DNA of 64,000 bases from an uncultured Erysipelotrichaceae bacterium (lineage in GTDB: Bacteria; Bacillota_I; Bacilli_A; RF39; UBA660), in contig CACWLI010000004.1 of assembly GCA_902761685.1 (NCBI GenBank), positions 1 through 64,000 of the forward strand, in the 5' to 3' direction. Below, in pieces: positions 27,669 to 35,727 of this stretch. Position 1 is the first letter of the stretch, and the number at the start of each line of letters is the position of its first letter. Made by a program: the position numbers and the translations under genes. The notes beneath the pieces are model-generated. The model did no database searches. It was given only the letters and a program-made list of their open reading frames with translations, and was not told where the DNA came from.

Positions 27669-28145
27669 GTGAAAAATATAAAAAATATTTTAAAAAACAT
27701 TATTTTATTTATCTTTATCTTATTATTATGGTTATTAAGTGGACTACTTTTTAGAGTAGATTATTCATTCTATGGACAATTAAAACTGCCTATTTTTGCA
27801 TTAAATGGAAAATATATTAGTATTATATGGTTTGTTATTTATATATTAAATACCATAAGTATAATGTTAGTTATAAAGAAAACAAACATATTCAAAAATA
27901 ATGATTATTTATATATTCTAATAACTAATTATTTAGCAAATCAATTATTTATGTATTTCTTCTTTTATTTAATGAGTCCATTTTTAGGTTTTGCTATATG
28001 CACTATAATATTCTTATCAACAATATTCTTATTTATAGAAACAAAAAAGATATCAAAAGAATCTTCATACTTCTTGATACCTTATATAATTTATAGTTCA
28101 TATGCATTTTTATTAATGATGTTTGTATACTTTATGAATTTTTAA
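27669..28145 (+). CDS. TspO/MBR-like membrane protein
   Basis: The 158-residue protein has five hydrophobic helices and the segment ISIIWFVIYILNTISIML, which corresponds to the conserved Trp-x-x-x-Tyr region of TspO/MBR proteins that bind tetrapyrroles. Overall similarity is weak and the family assignment is tentative. The start is odd: the frame has no ATG near its beginning, and the only GTG (27669) overlaps the ribosome site AGAGGTG. An ATA codon at 27678 has better spacing. It converges with rluD, overlapping it by 14 bases at the ends. Confidence 0.6.
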   Translation: MKNIKNILKNIILFIFILLLWLLSGLLFRVDYSFYGQLKLPIFALNGKYISIIWFVIYILNTISIMLVIKKTNIFKNNDYLYILITNYLANQLFMYFFFYLMSPFLGFAICTIIFLSTIFLFIETKKISKESSYFLIPYIIYSSYAFLLMMFVYFMNF

Positions 28146-29031
28146 ACAAATCTAATATTTCATTAAACTCTTTTTCTGGCTCAACACTAAATTCCATAAA
28201 TTTATGAGTAATTGGATGATTAAATCCTAAATAAGCTGCATGTAACATTTGACCATAATCATTAATTATCTTTTTGTGTCCGTATACAGGATCGTTAACT
28301 ACTGGATGGTTAATATATTCCATATGTACTCTAATTTGGTGGGTTCTACCAGTTTCAAGAATTAATTCTAATAATGTTGAGTTTTTAAATCTTTCTAGAA
28401 CAGTAAAATTAGTAACAGCATTTTTACTATTTTCATCAGTGACACACATTTTCTTTCTATCTATTTTACTTCTTCCAATTGGAGCATTAATCTTCCCTTT
28501 ATTATTTTCTATTACTCCATGAACTAAAGCAATATATTTTCTTTTTACTCTTTTATTCTTAAAATCATCAGATAATATTCTATGAGCTTCATTTGTTTTT
28601 GCTATTAATAAAATACCAGAAGTATCTTTATCTATTCTATGTACAATACCACATCTCTCACTACCACCCTCATCGCTTAAATCATCAGTATGAGACATGA
28701 GTGCATTAACAAGAGTGTGACTATAGTTACCATTACCTGGATGTACAACCATTCCACTTTTTTTATTTACAACAATAATATAATCATCTTCATAAAGTAT
28801 TTCAATTGGAATATCTTCTGCTTTAACACTAGTATCAACTGTTAAATCATCTATAGTAATAATATCTTTATTTTTTATTATATATCCACCTTTAACAATA
28901 TTATCATTAACTTTAATATTTCCATTTTTAATATTTTTTAAAATAAAATTTCTGCTTTCATTTAATTCACTAACTAAAAATACATCTAACCTTTTTAATT
29001 CATTTTCTTCACTTACTTCTATTTTTTTCAT
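28132..29031 (-). CDS. Ribosomal large-subunit pseudouridine synthase, RluD family
   Basis: The 299-residue protein has an N-terminal S4 domain (about 10-65) and the catalytic motif HRIDKDTSG with Asp134, as in RluA/RluD enzymes that isomerise uridines in 23S rRNA. A later GRTHQIRVH motif confirms the family. It overlaps lspA by 23 bases, the usual lspA-rluD pairing in Bacillota. Confidence 0.93.
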   Translation of the reverse strand: MKKIEVSEENELKRLDVFLVSELNESRNFILKNIKNGNIKVNDNIVKGGYIIKNKDIITIDDLTVDTSVKAEDIPIEILYEDDYIIVVNKKSGMVVHPGNGNYSHTLVNALMSHTDDLSDEGGSERCGIVHRIDKDTSGILLIAKTNEAHRILSDDFKNKRVKRKYIALVHGVIENNKGKINAPIGRSKIDRKKMCVTDENSKNAVTNFTVLERFKNSTLLELILETGRTHQIRVHMEYINHPVVNDPVYGHKKIINDYGQMLHAAYLGFNHPITHKFMEFSVEPEKEFNEILDLFKNS

Positions 29032-29488
29032 TCTTACTCTCCATAATTAAATAATAAATATAAACAATAACACCAAATGTAATCAATATATCTGCTATAT
29101 TAAAAATAGCCATTTCTTTACCAAATAATGTAAAAGAAATAAAATCTATTACATACCCTCTAAATACTCTATCTATTAAATTACCAATTGCTCCACTAAT
29201 TATAAGAATAGATGATACTATTAATATTCTTTTATTCTTATTTTTTATTACTTCATATATTATATAAAACATAATTAATAAAGAGATAAATATTATTAAT
29301 ATAGTTTTACCACCAAGTATTCCAAATGAAGCTCCAATATTTCTAATATAATAAAACTTCAAAAAGTTTTTTATAATTATAGTATATTGTCCAATATCAT
29401 AAAATTTAGTAACTAAATATTTACTAACTTGATCAATTATAATTAATAATATGATAATACTCAAATAAATAATTTTTTTCTTTTTCAT
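29009..29488 (-). CDS. lspA: Lipoprotein signal peptidase
   Basis: The 159-residue protein has four membrane helices and the aspartic protease pair Asp106 (GNLIDRV) and Asp133 (FNIADI). The NIGASFGIL segment corresponds to the family NxGAAF motif. It removes signal peptides from lipidated prolipoproteins in the cytoplasmic membrane. It overlaps rluD at the 3' end. Confidence 0.95.
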   Translation of the reverse strand: MKKKKIIYLSIIILLIIIDQVSKYLVTKFYDIGQYTIIIKNFLKFYYIRNIGASFGILGGKTILIIFISLLIMFYIIYEVIKNKNKRILIVSSILIISGAIGNLIDRVFRGYVIDFISFTLFGKEMAIFNIADILITFGVIVYIYYLIMESKNEKNRSK

Positions 29489-29509
29489 ATTTATATTTTA
29501 TCAAATTTT

Positions 29510-29740
29510 TTAATATATATCTATTAATATTACATCTTCACCAAGTTTCTTAATTTGATTAAATTTAATTGTTAATTCTTCACTAGTAGAAAATACATTT
29601 CTAAAAAAATGAGCTTTTTCAATAACAAAATGAACCATATATCCACTCTTAGTATCAAATTCAACATCTATAATTTTACCAATCTTTTTTCCATTTCTAA
29701 TACTAACAATATCTTTTCTTTGTAACTCTGATAATTTCAT
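29510..29740 (-). CDS. PRC-barrel protein, YlmC/YmxH family
   Basis: The 76-residue protein is a single PRC-barrel with MKLSELQRKDIVSI and RNGKKIGKIIDVEFD, the YlmC/YmxH pattern found in spore formers. It lies 11 bases after sigG, a conserved pairing in many Clostridia and relatives, so a sporulation-related role is likely although its biochemical function is unknown. Confidence 0.85.
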   Translation of the reverse strand: MKLSELQRKDIVSIRNGKKIGKIIDVEFDTKSGYMVHFVIEKAHFFRNVFSTSEELTIKFNQIKKLGEDVILIDIY

Positions 29741-29751
29741 ACTAAATTATA

Positions 29752-30522
29752 TTATAAAATAAGCTTTTTTATACTATTTAAAGCTCCATTTTCAATTCTT
29801 GATACTTGAGCTTGACTAATTGATAAAATATTAGCTAACTCCGATTGTGATAATCCCTCAAAATATCTCATTTCAATAATCATTTTTTCTCTTTCAGTTA
29901 TTTTATTTAAAGCATCTCTAAGTGACAATAAAGTATCTAAATCTTTCGCACTTTTATCTTCTAACTGATCTATTAAATATATAGTATCACCACTTTCATT
30001 AAAAATAGGTTCAAATATACTAGTTGGTTCACTCAAAGAAGATAAAATATTATATAATTCATAATCTGTAATATTAAATTCACTACATATTTCATCGTTT
30101 GAAGGATATCTACCATTATTAATTAAGCATTCTTCTTTAAAATTAATTATTTTATATGATAATTCTTTTATACTTCTAGATATTCTTATTTGACTATTAT
30201 CTCTAATATATCTTTTAATTTCACCTTCAATCATGAAAACAGCATAAGTGCTAAACATAACTCCAAATGATAAATCAAAGTTTTCAACCGCTTTTATCAA
30301 ACCAACTACTCCAATTTGAAATAAATCATCTAAATTATCACATTTGTTTTGATATTTTTTTAAAATACTTAAAACAAGCTTAAGATTACTTTCTACTATT
30401 TTATCTTTTACATTAACTTCTCCATTTTTAAATCTGACAAATAAATCAGTTAATTCTTCATGATTTAAAACTGTCAAATTATTAGTATTAATTCCAGTTA
30501 TATCAACTTTATTTTTTGCCAT
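29752..30522 (-). CDS. sigG: Sporulation sigma factor SigG
   Basis: The 256-residue protein starts MAKNKVDITGINTNNLTVLN, the recognisable SigG N-terminus, followed by region 2 (DDLFQIGVVGLIKAVENFD), region 3 and a region 4 helix-turn-helix near the C-terminus (SQSELANILSISQAQVSR). SigG directs late transcription in the forespore. Its ribosome site GAAAGGA is in the 3' arm of a hairpin (30527-30557), so translation may be restrained. ylmC follows directly. Confidence 0.93.
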   Translation of the reverse strand: MAKNKVDITGINTNNLTVLNHEELTDLFVRFKNGEVNVKDKIVESNLKLVLSILKKYQNKCDNLDDLFQIGVVGLIKAVENFDLSFGVMFSTYAVFMIEGEIKRYIRDNSQIRISRSIKELSYKIINFKEECLINNGRYPSNDEICSEFNITDYELYNILSSLSEPTSIFEPIFNESGDTIYLIDQLEDKSAKDLDTLLSLRDALNKITEREKMIIEMRYFEGLSQSELANILSISQAQVSRIENGALNSIKKLIL

Positions 30523-30557
30523 AAAAAAATCCTTTCATTAATATATTGAAAGGATTT
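30523..30557 (-). terminator. Hairpin that ends the 80-residue gene and covers the sigG ribosome site
   Basis: On the minus strand AAATCCTTTCA pairs perfectly with TGAAAGGATTT and is followed by TTTTT then ATG of sigG. It looks like a terminator, and the same stem sequesters the GAAAGGA ribosome site of sigG in any read-through transcript. Confidence 0.8.
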
Positions 30558-30565
30558 ATAATTTT

Positions 30566-30808
30566 TTATTCAATTTTAATATTTTTAGCTAATACTTCTA
30601 ATATTTTTGGGTCAGTTACCTTTTTAACAGCAATCTTTCCATCTGTTCCAACATTTTCTAAAAATACGAAGTTATTAGTAAAATCTTCACCATCTTCAGT
30701 AACTTGTGCCCCTAGAAAATAAGTAACTCCTCTATATGTAGCTTGTCTTACTACAAAATATCTAAGACCATTTGACAATTTTAAAACTTGATTTGTTAAA
30801 TTTTCCAT
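30566..30808 (-). CDS. Small cytosolic protein of unknown function
   Basis: The 80-residue protein is beta-rich with no membrane segment. The pattern RYFVVRQATYRGVTYFLG followed by an acidic loop and an FVFLE strand recalls small DUF1292-like barrels, but the similarity is too weak to assign. It is preceded by AGGAGG and lies 18 bases after the large coiled-coil gene, so it is probably part of the same transcript. Confidence 0.75.
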   Translation of the reverse strand: MENLTNQVLKLSNGLRYFVVRQATYRGVTYFLGAQVTEDGEDFTNNFVFLENVGTDGKIAVKKVTDPKILEVLAKNIKIE

Positions 30809-30826
30809 TCTTTTTTCCTCCTAAAA

Positions 30827-32407
30827 TTAACGACTTAAAGTGTTTTGTTCTTCAAATAATGACTTCCAATCAATTTCAGAACTTGCTTGATCCATTTGAG
30901 CAGCTTGAGTTTCTGTCATTGTTGCTCTTGCTTCTGCTTCAGTCATATTGTGTGTTTCTTGATTTGATGGAGCATTAAATGCTGAATCTCTTACTACTGA
31001 TGTACCATCTGATGTATGTTCTAAATCTAAATGGCCAACAACGTCAAATGAATGATCTTCATTATAATGTCTTTGAGTTCCATCAGCAGTAACTCCAATT
31101 CCAGTTGTTGTTTCAAGTGCTTCTTCTCCAGCTTTTAATGTTACATCGCCTTCATTTAATTTAATTTCAATCTCTTGTTCTGGTTCATCAACAATAGGAT
31201 CATCTGCAGGAATTGTAGGAGTTGTATATATAGTTGGAGTAACTGTTATTCCATGTGTTTCTTCTTCTGCTGGTTTTTCTTCTTCTGGTTCTTCAACAAT
31301 AGTAGCTGTTTCGTCAATTGGTGTTTCTTCTACTTCATAAGTAGCTGTTTCTGGTTCTTTATTAGCATTAATTGCCTTAACTGCAAATAAACCACCAAGG
31401 AATGCAGCAACTGGAGCTACGATAGCTACAATCTTCTTCCATAATCCTTTTTTAGGTTGTTCAACTTCTGCTTCATATGTTTCAGAGTCAATTAATTCTG
31501 GAACTTCTTTTCTTCCTGTTGTTCCTAATTCTTCAGGTACTTCTTTTCTCTCTGATTCTTTTTCACCAAGAGTTTCAGGAACTTCTTTTCGTCCTTCTTT
31601 TCCTGTAGGAATTAAAGCTCCGTCTTTATCTTTTTCTTCGTTATCACGAGTTTCAAAACCATCTAATTGTTCTTCATCTTCAAAATCAATACCTTCTGGT
31701 TTATCAACTGGTTTTTCTTCAATTGATTTTTCTTCAATTGGTTTTTCTTCAACTGGTTTTTCTTCAATTGATTTTTCTTCAATTGGTTTTTCTTCAGTCA
31801 CATCTTTAGCTAAATGACGTCCACCTTCACTCTTTTCTTCTTCTTGAGTTTTATTAGATTTTTTTGTTTTCTTTTTCTTTTCAGACCCTGGAACTAAAGC
31901 TTTTAATTTATCTCTTAATTCTATTTGTCTCTTATTTAATTCATCTAATCTATTTTTGTCATTTTCAAGTTCTGCTTCTAATGCTTCAATATGAGGTAAG
32001 TAAGCATCACTAGGTGTAGATGCTTTAATATCTCCTAATGCTTTTTCAAACTTTTTAATTCTATTTTGAAGACTAGTTTTATCAGCACGAACTCTTGCTA
32101 AATTATCTTTAGTTTCTTCGATTTTTGCTTCGATTGATACTCTAGCCATTATTACATCTAACCTAGAATTATCAATTTTCTTTTTAAAATCTGCTCCAGC
32201 ATTTAGTATTGATGTTAAAGCTTCAATACCAATACTATCAACATCTTTACTTGCTTTAATTAGATATGCATCCACTTCATCAATTAATTCAGTATATTTA
32301 TCATCTAAAGCAGCTATTTCATTTAATCCAACATTATTTAATTCTGTTGCTTGTCTTATTAAATCAAGATCAGCTAATTTTTTATTTAATTTTTCTAATT
32401 CATCCAT
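30827..32407 (-). CDS. Coiled-coil, repeat-containing membrane protein, unknown
   Basis: The 526-residue protein has a long N-terminal coiled coil (about 1-172) and a Lys-rich linker. Then comes a degenerate EEKPIEEKS repeat block (about 205-237) and three copies of RKEVPE (about 273, 287 and 299). A single membrane helix (about 321-345) is followed by an acidic Thr/Glu/Pro-rich C-terminal part. With no signal peptide, the coiled coil is probably cytosolic and the C-terminal half outside. No family is recognised. It starts two bases after the anchored repeat protein at 32410, so the two are translationally linked and may form a trans-membrane pair. Confidence 0.8.
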   Translation of the reverse strand: MDELEKLNKKLADLDLIRQATELNNVGLNEIAALDDKYTELIDEVDAYLIKASKDVDSIGIEALTSILNAGADFKKKIDNSRLDVIMARVSIEAKIEETKDNLARVRADKTSLQNRIKKFEKALGDIKASTPSDAYLPHIEALEAELENDKNRLDELNKRQIELRDKLKALVPGSEKKKKTKKSNKTQEEEKSEGGRHLAKDVTEEKPIEEKSIEEKPVEEKPIEEKSIEEKPVDKPEGIDFEDEEQLDGFETRDNEEKDKDGALIPTGKEGRKEVPETLGEKESERKEVPEELGTTGRKEVPELIDSETYEAEVEQPKKGLWKKIVAIVAPVAAFLGGLFAVKAINANKEPETATYEVEETPIDETATIVEEPEEEKPAEEETHGITVTPTIYTTPTIPADDPIVDEPEQEIEIKLNEGDVTLKAGEEALETTTGIGVTADGTQRHYNEDHSFDVVGHLDLEHTSDGTSVVRDSAFNAPSNQETHNMTEAEARATMTETQAAQMDQASSEIDWKSLFEEQNTLSR

Positions 32408-32409
32408 TA

Positions 32410-34167
32410 TTAATTAATCTCCTTTTTATTTCTAACATACATTACTGTTTGGTATTTTAAATCTCCATTACCATTAATATCTTCTATAGTCTTTACATTA
32501 TATCCTTTATTTTTATAAAGACTAATCATTTCTTTCTCACTTATATAATTATCAGATAATTTTAGCCATTCATCAGAGGCTGATGGTCTAATTTCTTGTA
32601 ATCTGATCTTTTGTTTATTTTCTATTTGTCTATCTCTTCCATCATTAGTCTTTGGATTATCCGTGCTCCATGATGACCAATCACTTAATATACTATTTCC
32701 AGTTCTAGTTGCTGTTGTATATCCACTAGGTGCTACTGCTAAATATTGACTACTTGTTGTAGCAGTCTCTTTATACCATTTATAAGCAGTAACTCTAGTT
32801 GATGTATCTTTTATAGCTCCTTTTACTGGTGCTTCTGTATAATATGTCTTTTCACCTGAAGCAGTTTTTGATCCAGATGGATAATAAGTTCTAGTTTCAT
32901 TAACTGGTTTATACCAATAATATAATGTTGCTACTGCTTTTTGACATACATCTGTTTTACTTGTATCACAAGCTTTTGTTGTAGGACTACTCCATGAACT
33001 ATATTTTTTACATGTTGAAGTCTTACTTGGAACTATATTTCCAATAATTGATTCATCGACAGCAGTTGGACTTGCACAACTATAAACAGTACCTCTATTA
33101 TATGTATAAGATTTATTTGATCCTTTACCACAAGGGTCATATTGATATATAACTCTTGTATTTGTTGCATTAGTTGAACAAATATTATATAGATATGGAA
33201 GATATGTACTTGTTACTGTTCTTGTTCTATATCTCACAATATCTACTCCTACAGGATCTTTATATTTGTATTCACCAACTGCACTTGCTGATAAAGCTTT
33301 TTCACCATTCACTGTATAATATGCTTTTTCAGATTTAGATTCATACCATTTATATGCTTCTGTTGTTTTATCGCTTTGTTTTGTATATCCACTCTTAGGA
33401 GAACTTGTATAATACTCTGATGTTTCTCCTGAACTTGATTTATCTCCTTCTGTTGAATAATAAGTTCTTTTTGTTAAATTCCATATAAACAATTTATCTC
33501 TATATCTATAGTAATCAATTGTAGCCAATGTTTTATAATTTTTATATGGTACCTCACCTTTCCAATATTCTTCTGTTGGTCCTAAGTTTTCTCCAGCTTT
33601 CTTTAAATACTGTGGTAAAAACTTAAATTCAACATATGTAACATCACTTATTACATTAGCACTGGTTCCTTCAGTTAAAGTACCATATTCATCTTCTGAC
33701 TTTTTAGATACACAAGATACCCATGGAGTATACTGTTTTGATTTATCTTCTAACATACATACCCTAATATATGAAGAAGTAACACTACAGTTATAAAACT
33801 TTTTAGATTCAACTAATCCATCATTAATTAGTGTTTTTAAATCAACATTTTTACATTCTCCAGGATTTTTAACTTCTTGATCTGAATGCTTAATAAAATA
33901 ATTCTTTCCTGCTTCTAATATCATAGTTTCATATTCGTTATTTGTTTTATTTGGTTCAACAGGTGTAACCACCGGTTCAGTTGGTGTAACTGCTGGTTCA
34001 CTAGGGTTACTTGGCTTATTTGGCCTTGAACTACAACTCTTAACTAAATACAAAATTAAAAAGATTGCTATGACAATAAGAACTATGATTAGTATTTTTC
34101 TTGTTATACTAGTACTTTCACTACGATTATCTTTTTCATATCCATAATCGTCATAGTTTTTTGCCAC
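32410..34167 (-). CDS. Membrane-anchored extracellular repeat protein, unknown
   Basis: I start this gene at GTG 34167, which has GGGAGGAG six bases upstream; a 16-codon longer frame lacks a ribosome site. The 585-residue product has a Tyr/Asp-rich tail, one membrane helix (about 25-45), a Pro/Thr linker and a large extracellular region. Two segments are clearly related to each other: RTYYSTEGDKSSSGE...AYKWYESK and RTYYPSGSKTASGE...AYKWYKET. YSSWSS and SDWSSWS motifs and about ten cysteines suggest disulfide-stabilised modules. No known family. It precedes the coiled-coil gene by two bases. Confidence 0.8.
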   Translation of the reverse strand: MAKNYDDYGYEKDNRSESTSITRKILIIVLIVIAIFLILYLVKSCSSRPNKPSNPSEPAVTPTEPVVTPVEPNKTNNEYETMILEAGKNYFIKHSDQEVKNPGECKNVDLKTLINDGLVESKKFYNCSVTSSYIRVCMLEDKSKQYTPWVSCVSKKSEDEYGTLTEGTSANVISDVTYVEFKFLPQYLKKAGENLGPTEEYWKGEVPYKNYKTLATIDYYRYRDKLFIWNLTKRTYYSTEGDKSSSGETSEYYTSSPKSGYTKQSDKTTEAYKWYESKSEKAYYTVNGEKALSASAVGEYKYKDPVGVDIVRYRTRTVTSTYLPYLYNICSTNATNTRVIYQYDPCGKGSNKSYTYNRGTVYSCASPTAVDESIIGNIVPSKTSTCKKYSSWSSPTTKACDTSKTDVCQKAVATLYYWYKPVNETRTYYPSGSKTASGEKTYYTEAPVKGAIKDTSTRVTAYKWYKETATTSSQYLAVAPSGYTTATRTGNSILSDWSSWSTDNPKTNDGRDRQIENKQKIRLQEIRPSASDEWLKLSDNYISEKEMISLYKNKGYNVKTIEDINGNGDLKYQTVMYVRNKKEIN

Positions 34168-34205
34168 TATAATCTCCTCCCATCTAATAACATATTCTCT
34201 ATAAC

Positions 34206-34235
34206 ATTTTATCACATTGTTTTAATTAAATACAA
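34206..34235 (-). promoter_or_regulatory. Promoter of the anchored repeat protein operon
   Basis: TTGTAT (34230-34235) and TAAAAT (34206-34211) are 18 bases apart on the minus strand. Confidence 0.55.
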
Positions 34236-34243
34236 TATAAAAT

Positions 34244-34274
34244 AAAAAAAATATAAAAAAAATTTTTATATTTT
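34244..34274 (-). terminator. Rho-independent terminator of sigE
   Basis: AAAATATAAAAA pairs with TTTTTATATTTT followed by a T run on the minus strand. The sigE stop codon (34266-34268) is inside the stem. Confidence 0.75.
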
Positions 34275-34946
34275 CATAAGTAATTTAAGTTTTTTTATTA
34301 CTTTCTTTTCTATCCTAGAAATATAAGATTGTGATATTGATAATTTATCAGCTAATTCTTTCTGAGTTAACTCTTTTTTTCCAAATAGCCCATATCTTTG
34401 CTCAATAATATTTTTATCCCTATCATTTAACTTTAATACCTCTTTTTCTAATAATTTTTTATTATCTCTTTCTTCAATAGATTTTTCAACAATATCATCT
34501 TCAGTTCCAAATACATCTTCTATTCTAAGCTCATTACCCTCATTATCAAAATTAATAGAATCTTCAAAACTAATTTCTCCCATTCTTCTTTTATTTTTTC
34601 TTAAAAACATTAATATTTCATTATCAATACATCTAGAAGAATAAGTTGCAAGTTTAATATTTTTATCAAGTTTATATGTCTTAATTGCCTTAATTAAGCC
34701 AATAGTTCCTATACTAACTAAATCTTCTAAATCATACATAGAATTATCATATTTTTTTGATAAAAATACAACTAATCTTAAATTGTGTTCTATTAGTTTA
34801 TTTCTAGCATTAATATCACCTAAATTTGATTTCCTAACTAGATCTTCTTCCTCTTCTTTTTCTAATGGTGGAGGTAATATATCTGTACTTCCAATAAAAA
34901 ATACTCCATCATTTTTAAAAAACTTATCTAATAATTTTTCTATCAT
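34266..34946 (-). CDS. sigE: Sporulation sigma factor SigE (pro-form)
   Basis: The 226-residue protein contains ILPPPLEKEEEEDLV, region 2 (DLEDLVSIGTIGLIKAIKTY, then IKLATYSSRCIDNEILM) and a region 4 helix-turn-helix (TQKELADKLSISQSYISR). The first 20-odd residues before LPPPL match the pro-sequence that SpoIIGA removes in the mother cell. It is directly downstream of spoIIGA, with GGAGGA before the ATG and a one-base TAATG overlap. SigK is the closest alternative, but the spoIIGA linkage settles it. Confidence 0.96.
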   Translation of the reverse strand: MIEKLLDKFFKNDGVFFIGSTDILPPPLEKEEEEDLVRKSNLGDINARNKLIEHNLRLVVFLSKKYDNSMYDLEDLVSIGTIGLIKAIKTYKLDKNIKLATYSSRCIDNEILMFLRKNKRRMGEISFEDSINFDNEGNELRIEDVFGTEDDIVEKSIEERDNKKLLEKEVLKLNDRDKNIIEQRYGLFGKKELTQKELADKLSISQSYISRIEKKVIKKLKLLMKI

Positions 34947-35668
34947 TATTCCTCCAATAATTTATAATTTAACAAACAATTATAACCCTTTAATCTTTTA
35001 TCTATTACACCAATTGAAATATCATTTCTCTCTCCTATTCCATCTATATAAACTTTTTTTGGATTAAAACATTTTATTAATGAAGAATTATCTATAGTAG
35101 AATATGGAACTAAATAAAAATTTTCATCTACTTTTTTATTTATAATAATTACTTTTTTATTTGAATATGGCTCTATCAAATTATTACCACTGTCCATATA
35201 TCCATTTAAATATAAAATTTCTCCATTATTTAAATAAACTGTTACTTTATATTTAAGTGATAAAATATTCTTTAAATTATATGTAAAATATTTATATATA
35301 TTCATAATAATAGGTATTAATAAAACGACATATTTATATTTAATTACACTTTCATTTTTTAAATAAAATAAGCATCCTCCTAAAAAGAAATTAATTATAT
35401 AATAATAAATAATATTTTTAATAAAATCTTTTATATCATTAAAACCAAAAGATACATATATCATTAATGCACAAATAATAAACTTAAATAATATTAAAAC
35501 TATGGGATTCATATTTATAAATAAATTCAAAATAACAACTTCACCTATAAAACAAGACAATACTAGTTTTATATTCTTTGTATTTAGTTTTAACAAATAA
35601 GAAAAAGTTTTTAAAATAATGTAGTCAATAACAAAATTAAACAATAATAATTCATCAATATAAATCAT
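34946..35668 (-). CDS. spoIIGA: Sporulation sigma-E factor processing peptidase SpoIIGA
   Basis: The 240-residue protein has about five membrane helices (1-125) and a C-terminal aspartic protease domain with the catalytic motif YMDSGNNL (Asp159). It cleaves pro-SigE at the sporulation septum. I start at the ATG at 35668, preceded by GGTGAT; a TTG four codons upstream is less likely. Spo0A-type control is suggested by a box at 35710-35718. Confidence 0.95.
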   Translation of the reverse strand: MIYIDELLLFNFVIDYIILKTFSYLLKLNTKNIKLVLSCFIGEVVILNLFINMNPIVLILFKFIICALMIYVSFGFNDIKDFIKNIIYYYIINFFLGGCLFYLKNESVIKYKYVVLLIPIIMNIYKYFTYNLKNILSLKYKVTVYLNNGEILYLNGYMDSGNNLIEPYSNKKVIIINKKVDENFYLVPYSTIDNSSLIKCFNPKKVYIDGIGERNDISIGVIDKRLKGYNCLLNYKLLEE

Positions 35669-35684
35669 TTTTATCACCAAAAAA

Positions 35685-35718
35685 ATTATATAAAAAAAAG
35701 TATGTATTTTTTGTCGAA
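35685..35718 (-). promoter_or_regulatory. Spo0A-box-containing promoter of spoIIGA-sigE
   Basis: TTTGTCGAA at 35710-35718 matches the Spo0A box consensus TTTGTCRAA exactly. Its reverse reads as the -35-like TCGACA (35712-35717), 21 bases from TATAAT (35685-35690) on the minus strand. A long-spaced, Spo0A-dependent promoter is known for Bacillus subtilis spoIIG. The box lies in the loop and arm of the upstream gene's terminator. Confidence 0.6.
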
Positions 35719-35727
35719 ATACATACT
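35692..35727 (-). terminator. Rho-independent terminator of the unknown gene at 35726
   Basis: AGTATGTATTT pairs perfectly with AAATACATACT, followed by eight T on the minus strand. The loop carries the Spo0A box core, and the gene's TAG stop is at the stem base. Confidence 0.85.

Noticed and set aside
31680..31800. Tandem DNA repeat or CRISPR-like array
   Set aside because: It is the coding sequence for the EEKP protein repeats; units are short, without spacers.
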